The notes under the pieces are model-generated. The model did no database searches. It worked only from the letters and a program-made list of their open reading frames with translations, and was not told the DNA's origin. The position numbers were made by a program, and so were the translations under genes. From an uncultured Clostridium sp. (GTDB lineage Bacteria; Bacillota; Clostridia; TANB77; CAG-508), in NCBI GenBank assembly GCA_900557195.1, contig USRT01000008.1, positions 1 through 64,000 of the forward strand: a DNA stretch of 64,000 nucleotides, read 5' to 3'. Within the stretch, counting starts at the first letter, position 1; the number at the start of each line of letters is the position of its first letter. Of this stretch, positions 27,977 to 37,755 are shown in pieces.

Positions 27977-30228
27977 AAAAAACGAAAAAGTATATCTTAC
28001 TATGTATTTTAATTCTACTCCTATCATTACTATTATTTGCACTTTTAAAAGTAGATGCATCAAACAAATTAGATGGAATAGAAAACTTTCCAACAAGTTA
28101 TCAGCCATATTTAAGAGAACTTGCAAAAAAACACCCAAATTGGAAATTTAAAGCTCTATATACAAACTTAGACTGGACTTATGTTATAAACGGGGAAAAT
28201 ATATATGGAAAAAATCTAGTTCCTAAAAATTATTCCGATAGTTGGAAAAATACTACTCCAGGTCAATATAATGTAGAGATTGATGCAGGCTTCGTAGATA
28301 GTTCAAGACAATCAATAGAATACTGTATGGATCCTAGAAATTTTTTAAATGAAGTTCGCATTTTTCAATTTGAAGCTTTATCTTATGAAGCACATACTAA
28401 TAATTTAGATGGAATCGAAAAAATACTATATGGAACAGAATTTTATAATACAAAAGTTTCATATCTTGACAGTAATGGAAATACTATTAATATGAATGAA
28501 AGATATTCTGATTTAATTTTAAGAGGAGGACAAACATCAAGTGTTAGTCCTTATCACTTAGCATCTCGTATTAAACAAGAAGTAGGACCTTTTTTATCAC
28601 ATAGTTCAATTAGTGGAAATGTAGAAGGTTTTAAAGGATTATATAACTTTTATAATATAGGTGCTACAAGTTCCCCAGAGCCAATGGGAGCAATAAAAAA
28701 TGGCCTTAGGTATGCACGAGATGGAAAAGGTGCAAGTGAGGAGGTAAAAAGTAAATATTTAATTCCATGGAATAATAAAGAAAAATCGATTACTGGTGGA
28801 GGTATTTTTATTGGCTCTAGCTATATTAATGTAGGACAAAATACAATTTATTTACAAAAATTTGATGTAAATGATGATAGAAATGGTAATTTATTTACAC
28901 ATCAATATATGACAAACGTATTAGCACCTTATAGTGAATCAAGGTCTACTTATAATGGTTATCAAAAAAGTGCATTGTTAGATACATCTATGACTTTTAT
29001 TATTCCTGTTTATAACAATATGCCAAGCATTCCTATGCAAAGTCCAGATATTAATACCAATGATTTTACGCAAGATAATACTAAAGTTTATTGTAATGCT
29101 ACTAATGTAAATATAAGAACAGGACCATCTACTTCTTATGAAATTATTACATCTGTAAATAAACAAGATAAAATGACTAGAATTGCAAAAGGAAAACAAT
29201 CAGGAGAAAGATGGGATAAAGTAATATTAGAAAATGGAATTATAGGATATATTTTTAAAAACTATGTAACAGAAATGCCACCAGTTCAAATAGAAAGAAT
29301 TGATGTTAATATAGATAATACCACTATTCAAAAAGGCGAGAGGAAAAAGTTACAAGTAACGATTTATCCACAAGAAGCAAATAGCCATAAAGTGCAATAT
29401 ATTTCAAGTAATCCAAATGTTGCAACTGTTGATAATGAAGGAAATATTACAGCAATCCGTTCTGGGAAAGCAACCATTACTGTTAAAGCAGAAGAAAATA
29501 ACGTACAAAATCAAATTGAAATAACAGTATATAGTAAAGTAACAAATATTATATTAGACCAGAAAGAAATTTATATGCAAGTAGGAGATACTTTCCAAAT
29601 TAATGCAGGGCTGGAGCCAGAAGATGCAAATGATAAATCTATTTTATATAGTAGTACTGATAGTGATGTAGCAGTTATTACAGAAAATGGAATTATTACA
29701 GCAAAAAAAGAAGGAAGCACAAACTTAATAGCAAGTTCAAGAGAAAATCCAAATATTCTGGCAGAATGTAAATTATATGTAGTAAGGAAAATGGATGATT
29801 CAGAAATTTCTTTTGAAACTCCACTAAAAGTAAATAGTTTGGAAATTAGTGGAATAGAATATGATAATAACAAAGTTTCAGATATAAAAGAAAAAATTAA
29901 AACAGATTTGGAAATCCAAATTGTAAATTATAAAAATGAAATATTGCAAGAAAAAGACCCTGTTGGTACAGGAAGCAAAATACTTGTTAAAGAAGATGGA
30001 AAATTATTAAGAAAATATCAAATAATTGTATATGGAGATGCAAATGGAGATGGAAAAATAAATAGTGTTGATTTACTAGTGATTCAAAGACACATTTTAG
30101 AGATAGAACCATTAGAAGAAATATTTAGAAAAGCAAGCAATATAAATAAAAATGGTAAAAAGCCAACGTCTATTGACTTGTTATTAATACAAAGACATAT
30201 TTTGGATTTACAATTAATAGAGCAATGA
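27973..30228 (+). CDS. secreted glucosaminidase with SH3b, two Big2 domains and a dockerin
   Basis: A 751-residue surface hydrolase. Order: signal anchor (6-27), a LytG-type endo-beta-N-acetylglucosaminidase domain (PSYQPYLRELAKKHPNWKF-like N-terminus, DPRNFLNE, ASRIKQEVG with catalytic Glu, FYNIGA), SH3b near residues 365-435 (NIRTGPSTSYE), two Big2 repeats (about 440-610), and a C-terminal dockerin (GDANGDGKINSVDLLVIQRHIL plus a degenerate second repeat). The dockerin could dock it onto the neighbouring cohesin proteins. It contains no CGG sites. Confidence 0.86.
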   Translation: MKKTKKYILLCILILLLSLLLFALLKVDASNKLDGIENFPTSYQPYLRELAKKHPNWKFKALYTNLDWTYVINGENIYGKNLVPKNYSDSWKNTTPGQYNVEIDAGFVDSSRQSIEYCMDPRNFLNEVRIFQFEALSYEAHTNNLDGIEKILYGTEFYNTKVSYLDSNGNTINMNERYSDLILRGGQTSSVSPYHLASRIKQEVGPFLSHSSISGNVEGFKGLYNFYNIGATSSPEPMGAIKNGLRYARDGKGASEEVKSKYLIPWNNKEKSITGGGIFIGSSYINVGQNTIYLQKFDVNDDRNGNLFTHQYMTNVLAPYSESRSTYNGYQKSALLDTSMTFIIPVYNNMPSIPMQSPDINTNDFTQDNTKVYCNATNVNIRTGPSTSYEIITSVNKQDKMTRIAKGKQSGERWDKVILENGIIGYIFKNYVTEMPPVQIERIDVNIDNTTIQKGERKKLQVTIYPQEANSHKVQYISSNPNVATVDNEGNITAIRSGKATITVKAEENNVQNQIEITVYSKVTNIILDQKEIYMQVGDTFQINAGLEPEDANDKSILYSSTDSDVAVITENGIITAKKEGSTNLIASSRENPNILAECKLYVVRKMDDSEISFETPLKVNSLEISGIEYDNNKVSDIKEKIKTDLEIQIVNYKNEILQEKDPVGTGSKILVKEDGKLLRKYQIIVYGDANGDGKINSVDLLVIQRHILEIEPLEEIFRKASNINKNGKKPTSIDLLLIQRHILDLQLIEQ

Positions 30229-30239
30229 ACACCCCAGAG

Positions 30240-30636
30240 TGAACATGTGGGACAGAGATAAATGTTCGTTTATTAACAAAATAGTAGTATGTTACAATTA
30301 TTTTATTTAGGAGATAATGTTACCGCCTAGCTAAGTGTTATATATATTTTTTAAACCAATCTTGAAGCGTGGCAGGCGAGTGGTAGGAATTACTTTTATA
30401 CCACGCAGTTTTTGTAGAGGTGGGTTATAGTATATACCATCGGCGATTGGTTTAAAAAATATATATAACACTTAGCTAGGCTGGTATGAGCTTTATTAAG
30501 TAAATTATTTATAAAGGGTATATATATAAATAGAACATTGGGGACGGGGTTAAATGTTCATTTTAAAGAACATTTAAGAACGTTACAGAGCTAGTTATAA
30601 GATTTATTTATTGAACATTAGGGACAGGGAGTTGGA
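30240..30636 (+). repeat. three GAACAT-GGGAC REP-like motifs flanking copy 3
   Basis: GAACATGTGGGACAGAG at 30241, GAACATTGGGGACGGGG near 30534 and GAACATTAGGGACAGGG near 30613 are near-identical units, some followed by AAATGTTC that can pair back. They resemble REP-type repeats mobilised by Y1 transposases. No transposase gene is present here. Confidence 0.55.
30290..30500 (+). repeat. structured-RNA-like inverted repeat, copy 3
   Basis: Arms TAGCTAAGTGTTATATATA and the complementary TATATATAACACTTAGCTA enclose the conserved core (CCAATCTTGAAGCGTGGC, TACCACGCAG, CATCGGCGATTGG). It lies in the 413-bp gap between the glucosaminidase and the second cohesin gene. Confidence 0.75.
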
Positions 30637-30641
30637 TTAAA

Positions 30642-31911
30642 TTGAAAAGGAAATTAATTTGTTTATTTATATTATTATTAATTGTTAGTTCTTATCTTAA
30701 GTTTAGTTATGCATCAGAAATAGGGAAAGTTTATATAGAAACTAACAAAGAAATAATAGAAAAAGGGGAAGAAATAGAAATTACTGTGAATTTAAAAGAT
30801 GCTAGAACAACTGCATTTAGTTTTTCACTTTATTTTGATGATACAAAATTAGAATATATATCTAATTTAGAAAACACTAATGTAATAGATAATTGTATTA
30901 TTTTTGTCTGGCATGATGTAAGTGGTGGAAGCGGAGCAAAAGATGGTGAACTTGCAAAATTTAAGTTTAGAGCAAAAGAAAGTGGAACTGCAAATTTTAC
31001 TATAGAAGGAGAATTTTTTGACAATATTGGTAGTTTAATAGAGACTAGTTTTGAAGCAAAACAAATTCAAATAGGAAAAGAAGAAAATATTTTAAAGATG
31101 CAGTTACAAGAGGAACTAGGTACAGATTCTACAAGCAGTAATGTAAGTTTAAAAAGCTTAAGATTAGATACCCAAGGAATTACACCAAATTTCGAAAAAG
31201 ACATTTATGAATATTATTTAACAATTCCAAATAATATCAGAGATATAGAAGTATTAGCTGTTTCCGAAAATCCTAATGCTGATGTAGAAATAGGAGGAAA
31301 TACAGATTTAAAAGAAGGATTAAATGTTATAAATATTATAGTAACTTCAGAAGATAAAACTGCCCAGAAAATTTATACTATTCAAGTTACCAAAACTGCA
31401 AATATAGAACTTGCAAATAATAATTTAGAAATATTAGCCATAGAAAATACACTATTATATCCTCCTTTTGATATGGTAAATACAAATTATAAAGCAGAAA
31501 TATCTAGCAAATTAGATAGTATTAATATACTTGCTATTCCGCAAAATGAGAGTGGAGTAGTTAAGATTAATGGAAATAGTAACTTAAAACAAGGAAATAA
31601 TTTAATAACTATTGAAGTAACAGCTCCAAATCGGTTTTAGTAAAAAGACATATAATGTCCAAGTATATAAAAGAAATGAAGAAGAAGAGAATAAATTTGT
31701 AGAAGAACAAAGTAAATTACAGGAAAAATTAGAAGATGCATATGAGATAGAAAAATTAAATAATAATGAGAGTAGAAATGAAGAAAAGCCAAAACTAGAA
31801 GAAAACAAAGAGAATAAAAATTTTATTTGGATTTGTGTAATAGTAGCTAGTATAATAATTATATTAGGAATAAGTTTTTTGTATGTAAAATATAAAAAAA
31901 TGTCTAACTAA
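30642..31911 (+). CDS. membrane-anchored cohesin protein with cadherin-like repeats, one CGG +1 site
   Basis: A 422-residue surface protein after the +1 step at CGG 31632-31634. It has a signal peptide (1-24), a cohesin-like domain (IGKVYIETNKEIIEKGEEIEITV to about 150), two cadherin-like beta-sandwich repeats (SLKSLRLDTQGITPNF and NNLEILAIENTLLYPPF, each ending TIQV or YNVQV), a charged linker, and a C-terminal membrane span with basic tail. The shift completes APNGFSKKTYNVQVYKR, the last strands of the repeat. It starts with TTG at 30642 after GGGAG. It is a possible partner of the dockerin enzyme upstream. Confidence 0.8.
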
Positions 31912-31962
31912 TGAAAATAGTAACTTAAAGTATGAAAAGTAAAAAAGATAAAGTTCTTTTAT

Positions 31963-31998
31963 AGCAGATAATTGTTTAATAATTATCTGTTGCTTTTT
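31963..31998 (+). terminator. intrinsic terminator
   Basis: AGCAGATAATT pairs with AATTATCTGTTGCT, then five T. Confidence 0.75.
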
Positions 31999-32031
31999 AA
32001 ACTAAATATATCGAAAAACAATAAAAATATA

Positions 32032-32060
32032 TTGACAAACAAAAATAAAAAATATATACT
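32032..32060 (+). promoter_or_regulatory. promoter of the DUF2975 operon
   Basis: Perfect TTGACA at 32032-32037, a 17-base A-rich spacer and TATACT at 32055-32060. Confidence 0.75.
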
Positions 32061-32088
32061 AATTCGCAATAAAGGAGGAACTTAAGTT

Positions 32089-32628
32089 ATGAAAGTTTTA
32101 GGAAAGAAGAGTCTTTCTTCAAAGGTAGAAAATGGATTAAAGGTTTTATTTGGAATAATTACATTATTGGATATTATTGTTTTAGCAACTTACATTATAA
32201 CATTATTTTTTCATCATAATACATCTTTAATAATGGAAAATTATTTATTAAAAATAGTGCTAATTACAATAATTAGTGTAATTTTTTTATCTACAGGAAT
32301 TGTTGCACTCTTTATTATTTATGAATTTATAAAGATCTTTAAAAATTTAAAAGAAAATCAGATATTTGAAAAAAATAATATAAAGTATCTAAATAAAGTT
32401 TCAATATTATCAATTGTTATGGGAATATTATATTTAATTTGTTTAATGGGAGTTAGTATTTGCTTAAGTAAATATTTATCATTTGATTTATTAAGTGATA
32501 TTTTAATTAGAGTGTTAATTTTCGTTTTTTCAGTTGCATTCTTAATATTTGGAATAGGTATTAGAATTCTAAATGAAATATATAAAAGGGCTATTGAGTA
32601 TAAAGAAGAAAATGATTTTACAATTTAA
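32089..32628 (+). CDS. DUF2975 membrane protein
   Basis: A 179-residue protein with four membrane segments, matching the DUF2975 family, whose genes commonly precede a small XRE-type regulator. IYEFIKIFKNLKENQIFEKNNIKYLNK in the central cytosolic loop is the recognisable part. The start follows AAAGGAGG. Its function is unknown. Confidence 0.78.
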   Translation: MKVLGKKSLSSKVENGLKVLFGIITLLDIIVLATYIITLFFHHNTSLIMENYLLKIVLITIISVIFLSTGIVALFIIYEFIKIFKNLKENQIFEKNNIKYLNKVSILSIVMGILYLICLMGVSICLSKYLSFDLLSDILIRVLIFVFSVAFLIFGIGIRILNEIYKRAIEYKEENDFTI

Positions 32629-32649
32629 AATAAGAAAGGAAGAGTAAGA

Positions 32650-32853
32650 ATGTCAATTATTGTTAATGTAGATGTAATGCTAGCTAAAAGAAAAATGTCT
32701 TCTGGAGAACTTGCGGAAAAAGTTGGAATTACTCCTGCTAATCTTTCTATATTAAAAACAAATAAAGCAAAAGCAATAAGATTTTCAACATTAGAAAAAT
32801 TATGTGAAGTTTTAGATTGTAAGCCAGGAGACATATTAGACTATGAAAAATAA
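32650..32853 (+). CDS. small XRE-family HTH regulator (YozG-like)
   Basis: A 67-residue Cro/C1-type helix-turn-helix protein: VDVMLAKRKMSSGELAEKVGITPANLSILKTNKAKAIRFSTLEKLCEVLDCKPGDILDYEK. It forms the standard pair with the DUF2975 gene 21 nt upstream and probably regulates this operon. Confidence 0.88.
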   Translation: MSIIVNVDVMLAKRKMSSGELAEKVGITPANLSILKTNKAKAIRFSTLEKLCEVLDCKPGDILDYEK

Positions 32854-32926
32854 TAAATATTATTTGAAAATATAAGTATAACTATTCTAATTTTCAAGAT
32901 GAAGTAAGAAAGGAATAAAATTTATT

Positions 32927-34942
32927 ATGGAGATTATAGGAAGTTTTATATTAGCTGTAATTCAATCTATTTTGTTTTATGGTAAGGAAATCGGAATTTC
33001 AATGGTATTATTTTTTAGTATTGGAAATGGAATAATATATTATATACTTAATAAAAAAAATAGAATAAAAAATAAAAATGGTTTTTGGTTACTTATTCCA
33101 ATAATATTATTAAGTAGTACTTATTTTATATTTGCAAATAAAATCTTTTATATAACCAATATATTTGTTTTAATTATATTAGATATTATAATGATTGCAA
33201 TAGTAACTAGTAAAAAGCAATATTTCAAAAGCAGTTTATATAATGCATTTAGAATATTAACAGATACAGTTAAGGATTATGAAGAAGGAATAGAATTTAC
33301 AAAAGAAAAGTCAAAACAATATTTTAGAGCAAATAAAAAAATAGATAAAGAAAATGTAAAAAAAGTTGTTATTTCTTTATTGGTTGTATTTTTTATTGTA
33401 GGAATAGTTATAATCTTACTTAGTTCAGCAGATAGTGTATTTGCTAATATATTTTCTGGAATGAGAAATATATTTACCAATATAGATATGGTAAATACAA
33501 TAAGTCTAATAGTAAGACTTACAATTATAGTAGTAACATTTTTTATATTTTTAAGTTTTATTTTACATATTCAGAAAGGATATGTAAATGAAGAAAATAA
33601 AATAAAAAATAATAACAATAAATATACTTTTGCAATAAAGTTACTTTTATTTACATTAAATATTGTATATTTAGTTTTTTGCTCTATTCAAGTAGAATCA
33701 TTATTTTCTAAAGTAAATATAAATGGAACATTTGATTATGCAGACTATGCTAGGACAGGATTTTTTCAGCTTATGTTTGTTTCATTTATAAATTTTGCAA
33801 TTATAATAATATCAAACAAATATAATGAAAATAAAGAAAAGATTATTAAAATTCTAAATATATTTTTAGTTATATTTACAATTATTATAGATATATCATC
33901 AATGTATAGAATGCATATGTATGAAACAGAATATGGTTTGACGTATTTAAGAACTTTTTCGTATATAATATTACTAACTGAAATATTAACTTTTATTCCT
34001 ATCATAAAATATATTTTGAACGAAAAATTTGATTTTATAAAATGGATTTTTATAATATGTGTATGTGTTTATTGTATAATTAATTATATGAACATAGAAA
34101 AAGTTATAATAAATAAAAATATTAATGGAAATATAAGTACAATATCTATCGATTATGAATATATATCTAATATTGCAAGTGAAGACAGCTATAATGTATT
34201 AGAAGAAATGTTAAAAGAAGAAAAGACAAGTTCACTAGAAAAATTAGAAATAAATAAGATTTTATTAAAACTTACAGAGAATTCTAGAGACATGAAGTGG
34301 CAGGAATTTAATATATCAAAATGGAAGATGCAAGAAAAAAACGTTAATATACAAGAATTAAAAGATAAAATTTTAAATCTAGAAAATATAGTAAAAAAAG
34401 AAAACACTAGCGAAATGACAACAAACAGACAAAAGAGTTATGTATATAAAGAAACTATAAATGAAAATGAAGAATATTTTGTGGAGCTAGTTGATAGTGC
34501 TACTGGTATATCAAAATGGACTATAGGAAAATTAACTAATAAGGGAACAGAATATAGTGAAATAAATACAATGTTAGTACCAGCTCCAAGTAAAATAAAA
34601 TTTTTTGAAAATGGTTTAGGATTTTTAGAAAGACCAAATAATGTATATTGCGGTAAATCAGAGTTATTAATAACATACGATTCTGGAAAAACATTTAACA
34701 AAATTGAATTTCCAGATGGAGTATTTACTTTATCAGATTCCAATGGAGAAGAATGGAGAAATTGCTATGATTATTTTTATTTACCAACAAAAGAAGATGA
34801 TGGAACATTAACAGTACTTGCTTCTGGGGGTGAAGAAGGTGGATATAATCAAGGTAAAACAAGAGCTAAATATATTTCTAAGGATAATGGGCATACTTGG
34901 AAGTTTGTAGAAGAGATTTACACTAAAGATAGTTTAGTGTAA
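32927..34942 (+). CDS. large multi-pass membrane protein (DUF4153/DUF4173-like)
   Basis: A 671-residue protein with about 11 membrane segments in residues 1-400, then a soluble C-terminal domain of about 260 residues. YADYARTGFFQLMFVS and the mid-membrane arrangement resemble DUF4153/DUF4173 proteins, which occur with DUF2975 and XRE genes. The C-terminal part has a repeat-like beta pattern (TYDSGKTFNKIEFPDGVFTLSD, SKDNGHTWKFVEE) reminiscent of BNR/sialidase-type repeats. Role unknown. Confidence 0.7.
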   Translation: MEIIGSFILAVIQSILFYGKEIGISMVLFFSIGNGIIYYILNKKNRIKNKNGFWLLIPIILLSSTYFIFANKIFYITNIFVLIILDIIMIAIVTSKKQYFKSSLYNAFRILTDTVKDYEEGIEFTKEKSKQYFRANKKIDKENVKKVVISLLVVFFIVGIVIILLSSADSVFANIFSGMRNIFTNIDMVNTISLIVRLTIIVVTFFIFLSFILHIQKGYVNEENKIKNNNNKYTFAIKLLLFTLNIVYLVFCSIQVESLFSKVNINGTFDYADYARTGFFQLMFVSFINFAIIIISNKYNENKEKIIKILNIFLVIFTIIIDISSMYRMHMYETEYGLTYLRTFSYIILLTEILTFIPIIKYILNEKFDFIKWIFIICVCVYCIINYMNIEKVIINKNINGNISTISIDYEYISNIASEDSYNVLEEMLKEEKTSSLEKLEINKILLKLTENSRDMKWQEFNISKWKMQEKNVNIQELKDKILNLENIVKKENTSEMTTNRQKSYVYKETINENEEYFVELVDSATGISKWTIGKLTNKGTEYSEINTMLVPAPSKIKFFENGLGFLERPNNVYCGKSELLITYDSGKTFNKIEFPDGVFTLSDSNGEEWRNCYDYFYLPTKEDDGTLTVLASGGEEGGYNQGKTRAKYISKDNGHTWKFVEEIYTKDSLV

Positions 34943-34973
34943 CTATAGTTATTTTGAATAAACGAAATAACTA

Positions 34974-35002
34974 AGAATCTTACAGAAATGTAAGGTTCTT
35001 TT
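34974..35002 (+). promoter_or_regulatory. BceR-like operator, also a possible terminator
   Basis: CTTACA-GAAA-TGTAAG at 34979-34994 fits the TNACA-N4-TGTAA operator known for BceR-type regulators. TATAAT at 35016-35021 lies 21 nt downstream, before the response-regulator gene. The longer stem AAGAATCTTAC/GTAAGGTTCTT followed by TTTT could also end the preceding transcript. Confidence 0.6.
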
Positions 35003-35040
35003 ATGTGATTTATGTTATAATAATGATGGAGGAAACAAAT

Positions 35041-35722
35041 ATGCAAAAAATATTAATAGTAGAAGATGATGAAAAATTAAGATGTGAGTTAGAAATATTT
35101 TTAACTAATAATGGTTATCAAGTAACTACTTTAAAAACATTTGATAATACTATAAATGATATTTTAAATATAGCTCCTAATCTTATTTTATTAGATATAA
35201 ACCTACCAGGAGTAGATGGAGAATATGTTTGCAGGGAAATTAGAAAACAGTCCAATATGGGAATTATTATTATTACAAGCAGAGATAATGAATTAGATGA
35301 ATTGCTCTCAATAAATTATGGAGCAGATCATTATGTTACAAAACCTTTTAATATACAAATATTATTAGCGAAAATATCCTCTATTTTAAGAAGAACCAAT
35401 AGTGAAATAGAAATTAAAGATAAAATAGATGCAAAAGATTTTATTTTAAATATACAAAACAGTACAATCGAAAAAGATAATAAAGTTATTGAACTTACTA
35501 AAAATGAATATAAAATTTTAAAATATTTAACTCGGGAATAGAGGAAAAATTGTATCAAGAGAAGATATAATGGACTCTTTATGGGAAAGTGAAAGTTTTA
35601 TTGATGATAATACTCTTAGTGTAAATATTGCCAGGTTAAGAACAAAGCTAGAGGAATTAAACCTAAAAGATTTAATAGAAACAAGAAGAGGACAAGGGTA
35701 TATATTAAAAGGAGAAAATTAA
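35041..35722 (+). CDS. OmpR-family response regulator of a Bce-type module, one CGG +1 site
   Basis: A 226-residue regulator after skipping C at CGG 35533-35535. The receiver has DD near residue 9-10, phospho-acceptor D in LLDINLPG and K in VTKPFN. The winged helix (LTKNEYKILKYLT-GNRGKIVSREDIMDSLW...RLRTKLEELN...RRGQGYIL) is completed only by the shift; otherwise translation ends inside the recognition domain. ATG 35041 follows GGAGG. It pairs with the kinase gene 3 nt downstream. Confidence 0.88.
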
Positions 35723-35725
35723 TAT

Positions 35726-36747
35726 ATGAGTTTAAAAAATTTTATAAAAGATAAGATACTTCTAACTATTCTTTTAATATTTGCAATTATAACAATAGAA
35801 ATATTTTTAATTCCATATCCATATGGGAATTTTATAAAAATATATATTCCAGTCATTATTTTTACTTTATATTTGATAGGAATTTTGATTGAATATTTTA
35901 CTAAAAGAAGTTTTTATAAAAATTTATCAAATATTTTAAATGAGTTAGATGAAAAATATTTAATTACAGAAATCATAAAATCTCCTGATTTTACAGAGGG
36001 AAAAATATTAAAAGATGTACTAGAACAAGTAGATAAATCAATGGTTGAAAACGTAAATAAATATAAGTATATGCGGAGAAGACTATAAAGAATATATAGA
36101 ATTATGGATTCATGAAATAAAATTGCCAATAGCTAGTCGGCAAAATGATAATAGAAAATAATAAAACTAATGTTACAAAAAGTATAGATGAGGAATTGCA
36201 AAGAATAGAGAATTATATTGAACAAGCTTTATTTTATGCAAGAAGCAATACTGTAGAAAAAGATTATTACATAAAAAAAGTTAAACTAAAAGATATTGTA
36301 TATGAAAGTATTAAAAAGAATAAAAATGTTCTAATTCAGGAAAAAGTATCCATTAACCTTCATGACTTAGATTTAGAGGTAAATACAGATAGTAAATGGA
36401 TAGGATTTATATTAAACCAAATTATTGCAAATAGTATAAAATACAAAAAAGTGGATTGTAGGTTAGAAATTGAAATATATGCAAAACAAGGAAAAGAGAA
36501 TGTTATTTTATATATTAAAGATAATGGAATAGGAATAAAAGAAGGAGAAATTACAAGAGTATTTGAAAAAGGATTCACAGGAACAAATGGAAGATTAGTA
36601 GGTAAGAAATCTACAGGAATTGGATTATATTTATGTAAAAATTTGTGTAATAAATTAGGAATACAGATAGAATTAAACTCCATACTAGATGGAGGAACTA
36701 AAGTGCAATTAGTATTTCCAAAAAGTAGTTATATAGATATGAAGTAG
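35726..36747 (+). CDS. BceS-like histidine kinase, two CGG +1 sites
   Basis: A 339-residue intramembrane-sensing kinase: two membrane segments with almost no extracellular loop (residues 11-55), then the His box in ELWIHEIKLPIA, N box IIANSIKYK, G boxes DNGIGI and KSTGIGLYL. CGG at 36074-36076 and 36138-36140 flank the His box; unless both are skipped the phospho-acceptor segment is lost. Such kinases sense peptide antibiotics through a BceAB transporter, encoded immediately downstream. Confidence 0.87.
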
Positions 36748-36757
36748 AAATGTTTTA

Positions 36758-36788
36758 AGATTATCAAAGTAAAGTTGATAATCTTTTT
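36758..36788 (+). terminator. intrinsic terminator after the kinase gene
   Basis: AGATTATCAA pairs with TTGATAATCT, then TTTT. Confidence 0.75.
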
Positions 36789-36793
36789 ATAAT

Positions 36794-36858
36794 CTTACAA
36801 AAATGTAAGACTTTTGTAAGACAAATCGATAGGAAATATGAAGAAATGTAGTTATAAT
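36794..36858 (+). promoter_or_regulatory. BceR-like operator and promoter of the transporter genes
   Basis: CTTACA-AAAA-TGTAAG at 36794-36809, with an extra TGTAAG half-site at 36815-36820, fits the BceR consensus. TATAAT lies at 36853-36858. It is the same palindrome type as at 34979, so the regulator probably controls both its own gene and bceAB-like genes. Confidence 0.65.
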
Positions 36859-36863
36859 TAAGT

Positions 36864-36981
36864 TAGCCGTTAGCGAGAAATAGAGCTTACGGATAACTTA
36901 TGCAAACTGACCAGAGGGAGGTTTGTATACAATTAAACAGCCGTTAGCGAGAAATGAGCTTACAAATAACGAAAGGAGTTT
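36864..36981 (+). repeat. leader with a duplicated AGCCGTTAGCGAGAAAT motif
   Basis: Two direct copies of AGCCGTTAGCGAGAAAT followed by GAGCTTAC (36863-36895 and 36950-36977) flank a small hairpin (GCAAAC with GTTTGT). The first copy can fold as CCGTTAGC with GCTTACGG. It lies between the promoter and the ATPase start, so it is in the 5' leader. Confidence 0.5.
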
Positions 36982-36985
36982 TATT

Positions 36986-37755
36986 ATGGAAAAAGTTTTA
37001 GAAGTAAAAAACGCCGATAAATACTATCGGAAACAAATCAAATTTAACAAAAGCAATAGACAATATTAGTTTTAATGTAGAAAAAGGAGAATTTGTTGGA
37101 ATTATGGGAGCAAGTGGTTCAGGAAAAAGTACACTTTTAAATATAATTTCTACAATAGATAAGGTAACAAGCGGAAATATTATTGTTAATGGAGAAGATA
37201 TAACAAAATTAAAAGGAAATAAGTTAAACAAATTTAGAAGAGAAGAATTAGGATTTATTTTTCAAGATTTCAACTTATTAGATACATTAACTGCTTATGA
37301 AAATATTGCACTAGCATTAACTATTCAGAAAGTAAATAGCAGAGAAATCGACAAAAGAGTACAAGAAATTGCAGAAAAATTGGGAATTAAAGAAATTTTA
37401 AATAAATATCCATATCAAATATCAGGAGGACAAAAGCAAAGAGTAGCGTCCGCAAGAGCAATTATTACAAATCCTAAATTGATTCTAGCAGATGAACCAA
37501 CACGGTGCTTTAGATTCAAAATCTAGCCGTAAATTACTAGAGAATTTCGAATTTTTAAATCAAAAATTACATGCAACTATTTTAATGGTTACACATGATG
37601 CTTTTACAGCTTCATATGCAAGTAGAATTTTATTTATTAAAGATGGAAAGATTTTTAATGAAATAGTTAAAGGAAGAGATACAAGAAAACAATTTTTTGA
37701 AAAGATAATTGAGGTGCAAACACTTCTTGGAGGTGATTTAAACGATGTTATTTAA
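36986..37755 (+). CDS. BceA-like ABC transporter ATPase, two CGG +1 sites
   Basis: A 255-residue ATPase. CGG at 37028-37030 and 37503-37505 both resolve by a +1 step: DKYYGNKSNLTKA at the N-terminus, and DEPTGALDSKSS at the Walker B/D-loop, the invariant Gly of this subfamily. Walker A GASGSGKST, signature ISGGQKQR and H-loop VTHDAF are intact. Without the second shift the protein would end just after the ATP-hydrolysis Glu. It overlaps the permease gene by 11 nt. Confidence 0.9.
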
